A DNA stretch of 64,000 nt from Setophaga petechia (Eukaryota > Chordata > Aves > Passeriformes > Parulidae): NCBI GenBank assembly GCA_024362935.1, contig JANCRA010000007.1:7690503-7754502 (forward strand), read 5' to 3'. Of the stretch, positions 41,293 through 53,316 are shown piece after piece. Position 1 is the stretch's first letter. The number at the start of each line of letters is the position of its first letter. The notes below the pieces were generated by a model. That model did no database searches. It was not told the DNA's origin and saw only the letters and a program-made list of their open reading frames with translations. The translations under genes and the position numbers were made by a program.

Positions 41293-41330
41293 ATCAGTAT
41301 GTGTAACAATATGTATCAGTATGTGTAACA
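41293..41330. repeat. 16-base direct repeat, period 22
   Basis: ATCAGTATGTGTAACA occurs at 41293-41308 and again exactly at 41315-41330, separated by six bases. Most likely a small tandem slippage duplication. Confidence 0.9.
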
Positions 41331-44300
41331 TTCATAATAGTATGAAATATATTAGTTTCCTTAGCACACTAAACAAGAACAGTAAAGGTTCTATTTTTTG
41401 CTCTCTTTTCCTTCTTTTCAAATTAGCAGCATAAAATTCAGAATATGCAAACACTTAGAAAATGTAAATCAAGACTGATTTAAACACAGAGGTAGTCTGG
41501 CAGTATTGCATCACTCAGTACCTACATTTACAGTTGACAGAATCTTCCTCTCAACTTCTAGACAGTTAATCTCTTATTTTACTAAAAAAATTTATTTGAA
41601 AAATTTTCATTGTATATAAACCAACCTCTGTTTACAACTACTGAAAAAGCCCTAATTATCCATACAGCATTCAGGGATAACACAAATCAGAAAGTCCTAT
41701 CTCTTTGTTTCAATTCTTGTTTATTTTTTCCCATGCCACAGGTCACACTTAGATATGTACACTTCAATTCTCTTTTAGGTAAAAACATCTCTTTAAGGTG
41801 TGCTGCATGACCAAACAATCAGAGAATCAGGCTGATGCATAGAAATCATTGTGTGCTATCATTTCCCCCACAAAAATAAGTAGGAGCAAAGGTTGTTTCT
41901 TGTATGTGAAGCTAATGAGCATCCTCAGCCACAGGCACTGATAACCATAATCTTTATTATAGAATAAAGTTCTTTATCAAGACAGCCCAGGGAAAGCACA
42001 TAATTTCCTTCTTCATGAACTAGTATGTGCTAGATAAAAATAATGTTAAAGGCATTTGGAAACTTTGCTTTCAGGGGCTGCATTTTTCCCTTTATGATTG
42101 AGCCTTCTGAAGGGAAATTTCTGGAGTGAATCTGGCTGAACTTAGCCAATTGAAATGATTACTTGAAACCTACTTGTCACGGAGGGTTCAGACCCCATCA
42201 GTACCTGCTGTAGTCACTCTGGGGTGACCTCAGCATTAAACTCTCGCTAAGACAACACTGCATCTCCTAGATTGAGTTTGATTATTCTTTAGCAATTGAT
42301 ATGCCTTTTTGTGGGCTGGATTAACACTGCTCCATGGGGTAATGCTGCTTGGCAGCATTCAAGAATGATGATATGTACTGGATTTTAACCCTTCCAGCTG
42401 GAGCTGTGGTTCACAGCAGGACCACAGCAGCAATTCTTTCAGACACTGGTTCTGTGGTTCCTGTGGATGATCCTCCAGTTTCCAGGCCTCCTTCATCTTT
42501 CACCTTTCAGAATGACATCTCAATTGATCTCTGATAGAAGGTACAAAGCATCCCTTCAGTTCCATTGATGGCAATCACATACCTTGTTGCATTGGAGGCT
42601 GTCTTGGGGAGAAAAGCATTTTCCAAGTGTACAGGCTGTGCCTTCTCACTACCTACAGAGTGGGTGGGTACAGAGGGGCACTGATTTCTTGGAATTTTAT
42701 TTTACCACACCAGTTGCCTGGGCTTGATAATTTTGCACATTTTGTGCTCAGTACTTTATCATGGAAGAACCAACTCAAAGGAGAGAAGAAGAGGAATGTT
42801 GTGGGATTTTTATGATTTAAACAGACCTCTTTAAAAGAAGTAGTGACTCTTTCAGAGTAAGGATGGGACTCATCTGTCTAGTACTGTTAAATCAGCATAA
42901 GGTTTAAATGTCTACTCTGCTGAAATAGAGTAGAAATGTATCCAAATCTCAGGGCTGAGTGCACTTCTACCCAAAAGGAAGGCAGTGCATTGCTCGTCAG
43001 GGAAGGGTGTGGTTCACAGACTAAGGCTGTGACCAGCCCATTTTAAGGTGAAATGGCTTTGCTGCCCAATAAGAAACCACTCCTCTTCCCTTTATGTAAA
43101 TGAAAGCTTTACAGAAAATGCCAAAAATGGAAATCTAGACTAAGGTCCATTGACTCTATGTCCTGAACCATAGCAATGTCATTATAAAACCAAGAAATGG
43201 CTCTGGTAATGCAAAATACAAAGAGACTTCTGTACAGTAGAAATTAACAAGATTTTTTTTTCTTAAAATATATTCCCAGGAATATTTCAACAAGATACCA
43301 TAGTGACTATTTTCCACAGATTAAAAGCTTTAGAATACCCAAAAGAAAAAAAATCAGGTCATTTGAAATAAAATATTGAAAAATGGAAACAGGAGCAAAG
43401 GAAATAGTAATCCTAGTCTCTTACATGTTTGGTTAGGCACAGCTGTTGAAGAACTATAAAATTACCTGCACTGAATGATGCTGGGTCTGCCTCTCACTTG
43501 CAGGATGATTTTGTACAAGTCATCATCAACATGGCAAATTCAACCTGCAAAAAATCAGGACAGAAATAACCCAAACTGCTATTTCATACCCAACAGAAGT
43601 GTCATCCTGTTCCTCTCAGGAATGCAGCTTCCTTCATCTAAACAATGCCACGTTTGGTCTCTCCTTTGTATCTCCTGGGCCTTTCTGAATTGCCAACTGT
43701 GAATCTGGCTCCAGGCTGACTTAGGGGGTTAGGAATCTGTTCCCAGGAGAGATGTTTGCCCCCTCTGTGTTCTCAGCTCATATATCCTCTAACAAACCTT
43801 AGTGTGTCCTAGCATGATGATTTAATATTTGCTTGGAGGTGGAAAATCACGTGCAATACACCTGTAATGCTCAATCCACCTGGCTCCTGCCTGTCTCTCA
43901 GCACTGGCAGGACAAGGGCTGCAGGGTTTCCAGTGCAGCTGCTTGTGGGAACCATCTGGCCCCATAAGAAAGTAACCACAATGGAGATATGGACTAAGGA
44001 TGTTTGCCTGGATAGTGAAGGAATTCAAAATCCAGCAAAAGAGAAGTGTTTCTGTGGAAAATGAACTCTTTTTCTTACTACACCTCCAGGAATTCATAAT
44101 TGAATCTAATATTTTTCCTACTGGACAAGAAGTTCTGTGCCATTTTGGCCATGAAACAATGAGGGGAGCCTTAGAAATCTCATTCTCAGTAAGATCTGTG
44201 ATCACTGTATTCTAACGGCAGAGTTTTTATGTAGGAAAAATTATAGACTTTATTGTAGGATAGGATTTCTGACTTGGTCATATGAAATAAGATTATTCCA

Positions 44301-45299
44301 GTTTCAAGATGGATTTTGTGATGTTCTATTGAACAGAAAATTATAACAATGTACAGCAAAGAAATACTCCCATATTGCTTATAGCAGATGTGGTTATATT
44401 GACACACAGTCTCAGGTTTGTTTTCTTAACATTTTGATTATATTTTGCCAATATTTTATTTTAAAAGTAAAAATATTACTTAAATGATTTCCACAGTTTT
44501 CATTGCTTGTTGCTCTAAAAAGAGACTCATCAGATGGTTTCTGTTAAAGGATTTTCATAGCCCTTTCTTGGCCTAAAATGAAAATTCACATCAGGAAATC
44601 AGAGTGGAGAGATATTTCTGCTAGAGCTAGAACTGATGAGATTTCTTGGTCTAACACATTTGAGAAAAGCCCAGCTGCAGTAAACAGCACCATGGGATTA
44701 AGACTGGACAGGTGCTACCACAAAAAAAAAAGGCTAGAGCACATCTCTCAATGATTGAGGGCAGTTTATGTTTTGATTCAGTAAGTTATTAATATGACTT
44801 ATCCGTATGTTAGCAAATATCACACCCAGCAAGTGAAAATTGAAACATATGCCTGTGAGATATAAAAGGGAGATTTTACAAGAGGCTTTGGCAGAATGGG
44901 TGTGAGGGAGGGGTAAGAACAAGGGGAGAAGAATAGAGCTTTTCTTGCAGTTTGCTACATCAGGTAAAATGAATGCACTGAAATTTTTCTCTAAAGGAAA
45001 ACAGGCAACACCCAGACTTTTTTTCCTGCTAGCCTTCCTTCTAATCCCTAAAAAAAAAAAAAAAATCGAGATGAGGACAGAAGGGCAGTGTATTGAGACA
45101 CCATAGCACTGTGCAGAGAATGAGATGAGGTATTTCTGATTCCTCCTGTTTCTCATTCCTTCAGCCTTTCCCTAATCCCAGGGCCCACGCAAGGGCAGAG
45201 GAGCATGCATGGATATAAAAAGGAAGGCTTTTTGAGGTTGTCCCTGAGCTTAGACCAATACCTATTGCAGTTTCTTAACCATTTCCTCTAGGAAGAATT

Positions 45300-45720
45300 C
45301 ACCAGGCTAGCGGGAAATTGTACAGGGAAATTGGAGTCTTCTCATGTCTCTCCTCCAGTTATTTTCAGGAAGAACACCACTAGATGGCACTGGGAGCTGT
45401 CGCCACCCTGTATGGAGCTGCAGCCTTACCTGTAGGGGCGGGCAGCGGGAGTGCAGCAAGGGCTGCTGCTGCTCAACTCGCCGCCCTGCTTTGGACACTG
45501 CATTTGCATGACGGTAATAGTTCTTCATATCAGAATAAAACCGAATGATCAATATTGACTGCCCTTTAAACCACACTCGAAATTGTATCAGCTGTTTGGC
45601 GTAATGGCTCCAGATGCTATTAAAGGGATGACAAAATAATCAGGGACTAATGTTTTATTCACATTATCAGCTACATTGTTTTCAGTTCTTTCAAATGTCA
45701 GCATGGGGAGGAACACTGAG
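45300..45720. promoter_or_regulatory. CpG-bearing patch with CTCF-like site, octamer and minus-strand splice donor
   Basis: This patch within AT-rich DNA is clearly richer in GC and CpG (45420-45560). It holds a full match to the CTCF core (45377-45390), an exact octamer ATTTGCAT (45502-45509), an E-box CAGCTG near 45590, and a consensus minus-strand donor CAG|GTAAGG (exon side ending at 45430, GT at 45429-45428). A minus-strand frame (45307-45576) crosses the donor but resembles no protein I know. It could be an enhancer, an insulator, or the first exon and promoter of a non-coding RNA on the minus strand. Function is inferred from motifs only. Confidence 0.4.
45377..45390 (+). promoter_or_regulatory. 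candidate CTCF binding site
   Basis: CCACTAGATGGCAC matches all 14 positions of the vertebrate CTCF core consensus CCASYAGRKGGCRS, and it sits in a GC-richer patch between TMEM26 and the next gene. Core matches of this quality are often bound in vivo and would point along the plus strand. Binding itself is not shown by sequence. Confidence 0.6.
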
Positions 45721-46388
45721 TTAGTAACATGTCCTAACCTCATTAACAGGGCTGACAAAAACACAGAGTAACTGTATTTTGCATAAGGCTGCGTAGTTTC
45801 TAGAGGAAAAAAAAACTTCCTGTGAAACTGCACGTGAATACATTTGGACAAGTGTCTCCCATGCTATATGCATATATATATGTACTGCCTACATGTATGT
45901 AATTAATATCATTGAGAGAGCCTATATAACAAGTTTGTCATCCTCGTTGTCAGTACATGGTATTTTTACATCCAGTCATGTAATATTTGAGATCCCATAT
46001 ATTACGTGTCCAAAAGAAAATCCTGCCAACACGCACAAAAGAATGCATTTATCATCCTAAATCCAATATATAAAACATATGTTACTTGTAGAGCATATGT
46101 TAGAGATCTTCCCCTCCCCTTCTCTCTGTGTGAGAAACTGGCACAATTGCTGTCTCTAAGCAGAAAATCTTCACATGAACATGCAATTCTGCAATTCCAC
46201 ACAGGTGAAGATCCATTAATTCCAACTGGACTCATTCACTCCAAGAATCAGGGCACAGCTCCTAGAGTGGTTGCTTTAATGCTGCCTAGTATCTTGAGTT
46301 AGCCAAGCTGGGACTCCAAAGATCCTCTCTCAACCTAACCTCTCTGCCTTGAGTGCACTGGGAGTGCTGAGCAGAACTTGCAAGCCAA

Positions 46389-46416
46389 GGAACCAACCAG
46401 TGGGTTGGTTGGTTCC
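46389..46416. repeat. perfect 11-base inverted repeat (hairpin)
   Basis: GGAACCAACCA (46389-46399) is followed after a six-base spacer GTGGGT by its exact reverse complement TGGTTGGTTCC (46406-46416). A stable hairpin is possible on either strand. No known element ends here. Confidence 0.9.
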
Positions 46417-46445
46417 AACCAGAGATAGGCAAAAACATCCAAGTT

Positions 46446-46470
46446 AAAAAAAAAAAAAAGAAAAAAGAAA
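46446..46470. repeat. A-rich tract
   Basis: Fourteen A residues then AAAAAAG-type sequence. Thirty bases downstream of the hairpin at 46389; no retroposon body is recognisable. Confidence 0.88.
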
Positions 46471-47321
46471 TTTATCTTTATGGCTCTGTTTCCCCTTTGG
46501 AGAGCCAGTCTCTGTGCGAAAGGAATACTTATTTACAGGTTAAAAAGAGCTCAGGTACTTCTGCACCTGAGTGTTTGCTGCCTGTTCAAATGACTTGCTT
46601 GTTCCCAGTAGGCCAATGCCTTCAGCACTAAATGCATATTTCTATTCCTTATTTTGAGATGAATTGTCTAGAGAAATCTTTTTACTAAGAATTTTTGATA
46701 CACTTGTCTTCCCTCATTGCCCCAGAGCCAACAGGACAAAGGGCCCTCTGTACCAATGAAGATTACCCTAAAGAAAGCTGGGTTTCATGTCTTAGAAGCT
46801 CCCTTCAGCCTAACTTCAATTCCATTAATACACACTGCGCTCAAGTTCCTTCCTCCAGCTGTTTCCTGATGAAAGATTAAGGATTAACAGTTTAAGCATT
46901 ACTATTGCCCCATCTTGAATCAGTTCAGCAGGACAGTCACTGAAAAATTTCACATGTAGGTCATAGAGTGAAGGAGATTGTGGATTTTCTGGGGGCTAGG
47001 GGAAATATGATGTGGGAGTTTGACCTCTATAACAGCAATTCTTTAAGAAGAAATATTTATTAGGTGTGTAGCCAAATTATTCAGTTCATTCTCATTACAC
47101 ACTGAAAATCCCAGGAGGTAATATTTTAATCATTCCATGATACTCAGAAGCAAAGTAAGACACCCGAAAATTAAGAAATCAGATGTATTTTAAGAGACTG
47201 CAAAAAGTTCCTTTGGAATTTAATCAAGACTCAGAGTAATGAAAATAAGTAGTTTCCCATATGCTGCTATTCAAAATTCTCTGAAGCACCAGGCAAGATG
47301 TTACACCCATGTCACAGGTCT

Positions 47322-47345
47322 AATCACTTGCAACTGCAAGTGATT
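47322..47345. repeat. perfect 11-base inverted repeat with 2-base spacer
   Basis: AATCACTTGCA (47322-47332), spacer AC, then its exact reverse complement (47335-47345). Each arm contains CACTTG/CAAGTG, an E-box variant that also fits the NK2-type homeodomain core. It could be a paired protein-binding site or simply a chance or repair-generated palindrome. Confidence 0.92.
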
Positions 47346-48337
47346 CCTGAGCAGGCAACAATGTAGTTGGGACATGCTGACCACGTCTCTGAGAGGAGAC
47401 TGATGCAAAGCAATTGTTCTAAAGGTTGCCAGGGATCTACAAAGCAATACATAAGAAGCACTCCCCAGAGAAATAAAGGTATTTTCTCAACAGAGAAAGT
47501 CTGGTAGGCTGGTGGACACAGATCCTTGACAAGCTACACAGAGAAGTGAAAAACTTTTGGAAGCAATTTTTTTTCCTGACCACTAGAGTATTTTGCTTTG
47601 ATATCTGACTTTTCATTCTAGCTTTGAGAGGAAAAGACAGAACCATTCACTGAGCATTGCCAGCATTCCCAAGATTTAATGATCCCAAAATTGAACTTTT
47701 TGGCAAATTAATTTTTCTACAGAGAAGGAAAAGAATAATCCAGTTCCACATCTCCACTGTAGCAGCCTACCACAGCAGTACTCAGAATAATTTTCCAGCT
47801 CTGATCAGAGGAAAAGTTCTTTTGCTCCTGTGAAGCATAACTCTCTCTAATACTGACCTGAATCAATTTTTTTGTTTGCCATATTCATCTTTTGGTTTTA
47901 ATTATTAGGAATATTAAACCTCAAGTTTTAGAAGGTGCATTAGTGCCATTCTGAGTGCAGTTGATACGGACATAAATCTTGCACTGGTGTACAATGAACT
48001 AGTTCTTTGCCACTCCATCATAAGTGGCACACACACTCTCTAGCTGCTGTCTATAGATCTGGCCAGCAGAAGTGCTTGGACAGCTCTTCCATAGTCTTGA
48101 CTGACTTCCCACAAACTACCTGGTTATGCCACTGCTCATTCAGAATTCCCCAAACCCACAGTGCAGCAGACCAGAACCCAGTTAATGTCTATCCCCAGAG
48201 GTGTTTGGCTAAATTTCTAGATGCTAAATAGGCAGTGAGATGTAGGTCATCCAGCTGTGGATTGCAGCAAACACACATCCAAACCAGCTTAACAGAATGG
48301 CTGACTTCACAGTTTGCAGGACTTTGAAGAAATTTGG

Positions 48338-48366
48338 AAAATTTTGTAAAATTTTGTAAAATTTTG
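48338..48366. repeat. AAAATTTTGT tandem repeat, about three units
   Basis: Three near-identical 10-base units in AT-rich intergenic DNA. Each unit contains the palindrome AAAATTTT. Confidence 0.88.
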
Positions 48367-49539
48367 AGCCTGCTGCCTAATGGTCACTTCTTTCAGATTA
48401 TGAACATCTTTACATAGGTCCCTTTTAAAAAGTAGACTTTACTTTGTCTTGTCATCAGTTGCAATCTCATGAATATTTGTAGTATCCTGGCAGAAAGGTG
48501 TACACAATCAGTGTTTTGCTTACACAGACAACTAATTCACAAAGCATAGTAGATAGATGATTGTGTCCTTTCTCAGTTGTTTTGAGGTTTATGCTCATCA
48601 TTTACAAGGATACAACCCAGAAAATAATTCTCTTTTTTATTTGGAGACGGTTCCTATCCGAAAGGCATCCGAAACCATGCTGCAAAGATAAAAGTTTGTT
48701 GAATTTTTGCTTTGTCAGGCAGTAACATCTGTTTCCAATTCTATTTGCTAGAATGCAGTACATTCACAGAATTTCATTCCAAATTAAGTCAAAGTTCCCC
48801 AGCACTGAAGGAAACACAAAGTTCCTCCATATCCATCTTGCTATACACTTTGAATTCTTAAGAACAGAAAGAGAAAATTCTTGTACAACAGCTACAATTT
48901 TACAGTACAATCACTGTAAAATTGTGTGTCTGAAAAAGTGAACACCTTGTCGACGTGGACCAGTCTTGTGATAGACCAATGATTACTGAGTTGCTGAAAA
49001 TAAATACATCTGATTTCAGCCTGAGAGTTTTCCCCATATGTTATTGGATTTCCAGCCTTTTCTTTCTGTACCTTTATAAACGGATTTCCCTGAAATATAT
49101 GTATACTAGAAATGGAACCCTCATTTTTAATGCTGAAAGTCTTGAGAGTTTATCAAGACTGGGAATTTTCTTGAGAGAAAAGCTTCTTTTCAGAGAAGGA
49201 GGATTTTTGACATTTTTAATGTTACAGAAGTCAGGCAGCCTCTGGCTTCCTGCTACCAGTAAAAGCTAGAATAAAATAACTATGAGTCTGAAAGCCCAGT
49301 TTCAGTTCCCAGCAAATATACTTGCTCCAATTAACATTAGTACCATCCATGGAAACACAGAAGAGAGCAAAACTTTTGTAGCTCTCTAAAGGGATGGAAA
49401 ACACTGCACAAATATTGATTTCCTTCTTCCTCTCTATGCCTTAGGTCATTAAATATTAACACTGCCAATACAGTAATAGTCCATGCTTTCACATCAGGCA
49501 GTAACTTAAATAATTAATTAGAGAGAATAGAGGATAACT

Positions 49540-51388
49540 CTGCAGAATGGAGAAGCAGGGGGTATCCCTGTATGTCAGGGAGAGTTGCACCTGTTGAGAG
49601 CTTAACAGTGGTGATGACATGGTTAAGCATTTATGGTTAAGAATAGGGCAAGGCCAGCAAGGCAGATATCATGGTGTGAGTCTGTTCCAGACCACCTAAC
49701 CAGGATGAAGAGCCAGATGGAACATTCTCTGAGCAGCTGGGAGAAATCCCAAAAATCCATGGCCCTTGTTCTCCTGGTGGACTTCAACTTACCACATGTC
49801 TTCTGGAAGCTCAACACAACAGACAGGGAACAGTTCGGGAGGTTCCTGGAGTGTGTGGAAGAGAACTTCCCCATGCAGCTGATGAAGGACTCAGCTAGGG
49901 AAGGCTCCTGCTGGACCTGTGTTTGTAACAGAGTAGGGCTGGGGGGTGAGCTGATGGTCAGAGGCTGTCTTGGGCATAGTGATCCTAAAATGGTAACGCT
50001 TGTTTCCTGGAGAAGTAGGAAGAGGGATCAGCAGAACTGTCACCTTCCAAAGGGAGATTTTGACTAGTTTAGGAGACTACTTGAAAGAGTCCCTTAATAG
50101 CCTGTCCTGAGAGGTTAAGGAATCCAGGAAGGCTGTATGTGCTTCAGGAGGGAAATCTCAAAGATATGGAAGCAGGCCATTCCAAAAGATGAGCTGGCAG
50201 GGAAATCCCTGGCTGAGCAGGGATTTTTGGCTGGAACTCAGGAAAAAAAAAGGAGAATTTATGACATTTGGAAGAAGGGGTGGGCCACTCAGGAGGACTA
50301 CAAGGATGTTGTGAAGTTGAGCAGGACAAAAATTAGAAGGGATGAAATCCAGCTAGAACCTAATCTGACTACTGCTGTAAAAGACAACAAAAAACATTTC
50401 TCTGAATACAGCAGCAAAAAAGGAGGGCTGAGAATTTCCCTCCTTTATTGGATGTGGGGGGAAACATTGGGAAAGGATGAGGAAAAGCTGAGGTATTTAA
50501 TGCCATCTTTTGCCTCAGTCTGTAATAGTAGGACCTGTTGTTCTCCAGGTACCCAGACCCCTGAGCAGGAAGAGAGGGATGGGGAGCAGAAAGAAGACTC
50601 CATAATCCAAGGGAAATGGTCAGCAATGTGTTACACCACCTAGACAAGTAAAACACTATGGGACTGGATACAATCCACCCGAGGATATGCAGAGAGCTGG
50701 TTAAAGTGCTCACTTTTCATCATTTACCAGCAGCTGTGATTAACTGAGGAGGTCACAATTGAGTGGAAGCTGGCAAATGTGATGCCCATCTACAAGAACA
50801 GCTGGAGGGAAGATTTGGGGAACTACAGGCCTGTCAGTCTGACCTCAGTGCCAGAGTAGAATATGATGATCTCTAGTATTACCACAAGGCATTTACAGGA
50901 CAACCAGGGATTCAGGTCCACCCAGCATGGGATTAGAAAAGGCAGGTCTTGCTTGAATGTCCTGGTGAATTACACCCTCCGTAAGTTTGCAGATGACACC
51001 AACTTGGGTGGGAGTGTTGATCTGCTGGAGTGCAGGAAGGTTTTGGAAAGTCATCTTCTGCAGGCTGGATCAATGGGCCAAGGCCAGTTGCCTGAAGTTC
51101 AACAAGTCAAAGCACCAGGTCCTGCTCAGTGGAACAAGAAGAAGCAGACTCAAGTTACACCAGGCGAGGTTTAGATCAAATAAGAGGGAAAAATTCTAAG
51201 TGGAAAGGATTGTCAAGCAGTGGCACAGGCTGCCAGGGAAGTGGTGGAGCCACCATCCCTGGAAGAATTTAAAAGATGTGGAGATGGAGCACAGGGTCAT
51301 GTGGTGGGCTTGGTAGTGCTGGGTTAATGGCTGGTCTCAAATGATCTCAAAGGTCTTTTCCAACCTAAACAATTCTACAATTCTATAA
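49540..51388 (+). mobile_element. CR1 LINE retrotransposon, truncated and internally deleted, plus strand
   Basis: Translated pieces match avian CR1 ORF2. The endonuclease part is at about 49560-50080, with LVDFNLPHVFWK and LGHSD. The linker and start of the reverse transcriptase are at about 50130-50960, with LWKKG-like WKKGWATQEDYKDVV, TAVKDNKK, SPGTQTPE, NYRPVSLTS and QHGIRKGRSCL. The FADD box is at 50986-50997. The end of the element (51200-51388) has the usual avian CR1 3' sequence, GGTCTTTTCCAACC, and a short ATTCTA-type tail. The 5' part is missing, as is usual for CR1. Stops and frameshifts break the frame in many places, and two internal deletions remove reverse transcriptase segments. 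The copy is dead. Confidence 0.95.
50960..50990 (+). other. internal deletion junction in the CR1 copy
   Basis: The frame passes directly from GRSCLNVLV (normally early in the reverse transcriptase) to KFADDTNLGG, motif C. The palm segment between them, including motif A, is absent. The joint lies within about 50965-50985. A second, smaller joint near 51136-51150 passes from LLSGTRR to LKLHQARF, removing the thumb and C-terminal part. Confidence 0.75.
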
Positions 51389-53265
51389 ACATCTAAAGTG
51401 TTAACTCCTTGAGGGAGTAGGGAAGGTGGTAGAAATCAGCATGATTGCATGGAAACCATAGGGAAGCATTAGCCATAGGGATCCAGAACCATCCCCACAG
51501 TCACGAATGAGTTCTGCTGGCTCTTGGCTCTCCTTTCTGTTCACTGTAAACAGCAGCAGGAGAAGGAGAGGAGTGAATATATTTGAGGCCAGAAGGTCTG
51601 CCACCAAGGGAGCAAAGAAGGAACTACATTCCCAGGTAATCATCTAGCTTAAGAGACGGCCAGGCAACTAAGGACCAACATGAAGAACTTTCAGTGGAGA
51701 TTTAGTAAAACTACATTGACTGCCTGTGATAGGTTAGAAATTACTGTGAAAGCATATCTTGAAAAACCTTTGGTTGAACAACAGGCTTACATTTTGTTAT
51801 TAGGGAGAGAGTGCAGGGAACATTAAGTACCTTGAAAGACTGCAGCCAAGACATTACCCAAATGCTGTTTTACCACACCTAGGTACAGATGTTTTTTTAA
51901 ATATGTGAGCATTAACACTCTGCCTGTCTAATTATGCAGACATAGACTTTTACATCATGTTTAAGAGGTCATAAATTTAGTGTAATAAACCTCAGCTAAA
52001 ACATTTAACACAAAGTATGTTCAACACTACTTAGAAACTACTTTTAAATGCCACACTTGCAGGGCTCATATATTTCCATAAGACTTTGAGAACATCAAAT
52101 TTCTTCTTTCCTATTGTGTGTTTTTCATGCCTATGGAATATTCTCAAGAAGGTTTGAACATTCAAGGGTGATTGTTAAAAACAATATTAGGAAATAATGC
52201 AAGATGAATTAACATCTGTAACATCTGTCTTCTTCTGCCATGGAATCAATTCTGCTGCATTGGAACTGTTGGAGAAACCTGAGTTGCAAAGCTTTGAATT
52301 GCGGATTACCAGTGATCCAGTAAACATCTATATTGCCTTATCCCTTTGGTTTTCTTGGCCTGAGTATGCAAGCTGGCTAAAATAGAGAAGAGCATCAGCT
52401 GCTGTAGTATTTTCAAAACAGGAGATGAGCTCAGGGATTCAATCCTAAAGATATGCATCTAATTTATGAAGGCAAACTATGTAGCAGAAAAATGAAATGG
52501 GATATTGGCTTAAAGTGTTATGGAGAAAGTCAAGTGTGAAAAGACTTGTTGATCATATCTGAGGTGCCAACATATCTCTAAGTTTATAAAGAGGGAGGGA
52601 AAATAACTTCAAAAAATGCTTCATTACTGTAAATCAACCCCCTTTTATGAGGTTTAATACAACCCTGAGCAATCCTTAAGACTAGCCCACTCTCCATATC
52701 TTTGCTTGGTTTGTTCTGAATAAGCAGCAAAAGGGATCAGTCTTCAAGTGATTACTCAAGTCTGTATGATTTTTTTTTTTAGTCCCTTATAACAGTACCC
52801 CATATTACATTTGTACAGACACATTGTATCCTTATATTTGATGTGTGAAAGGAATTATCTTCTCATGAAAATAACACCTTGACAATCCCTAAGATACCAA
52901 CAGTACATCTTCTGACCCTGTGACTAGATTGATGAATGAAAGTATATTATTTAGCGATTCATTCTTCTGCATTTGCACGTTAGTTTATAGATGCTTCTAC
53001 AGCAGTATTAGAAATTTATTTTGACACTGACTGAGTAGCAAACACAAAGACAGTGAACAGCCAGTTTCTGAATGAGACTCATAAGACCATGAGCTTGTAG
53101 AAACAATTACAGGTTTTGTAGCATAAGCTGAAATCAAATAGTGAATTTGTTGGAGAGCTGGATATTTACTGTATCTTGTCCATTAGCTGTCTTTCTAACA
53201 TGTCTGGAATCTTCTCAAGGAAGACCTAGGCTGGGCATTGGAGAAACATTCCTGCAGTACCAGGA

Positions 53266-53316
<51 letters not shown>
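53266..53316. repeat. (GATA)n microsatellite, about 12 units
   Basis: An uninterrupted ATAG/GATA array of about 51 bases. Perfect arrays of this length are usually polymorphic, so this is a likely marker locus. Confidence 0.98.

Larger units (their letters stand above)
35300..45290. other. gene-poor intergenic region, no gene recognised
   Basis: AT-rich DNA with short simple repeats: an AAAC array (35649-35670), an AAT array (about 37949-37967), and a 16-base direct repeat at 41293/41315. An open-frame-dense patch at 38405-38761 is discussed separately. Frames at 42349-42534 and 43822-44215 have no recognisable signature. The 140-codon minus frame at 44734-45156 includes a translated poly(A)/poly(T) run and low-complexity residues, and I do not consider it a gene. 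Confidence 0.55.
45720..49535. other. intergenic DNA with simple repeats and two hairpins, no gene recognised
   Basis: Short frames only, none with a family signature (for example 46006-46302, 47437-47646, 48007-48231). Holds an A-rich tract at 46446-46470, perfect inverted repeats at 46389-46416 and 47322-47345, and a three-unit AAAATTTTGT repeat at 48338-48366. Confidence 0.55.

Noticed and set aside
42349..42534. 61-codon plus-strand frame with protein-like composition
   Set aside because: Too short, no splice sites of quality and no family recognised.
44734..45156. 140-codon minus-strand frame
   Set aside because: Contains a phenylalanine run from a translated poly(A)/poly(T) tract and shows no family similarity or splice support.
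45307..45576. 89-codon minus-strand frame as a protein-coding exon
   Set aside because: It reads through a consensus splice donor and matches no family I know. The patch is better explained as regulatory DNA or a non-coding first exon.
50144..50713. Minus-strand frames of 61 and 114 codons
   Set aside because: Antisense to the CR1 LINE reverse transcriptase region.
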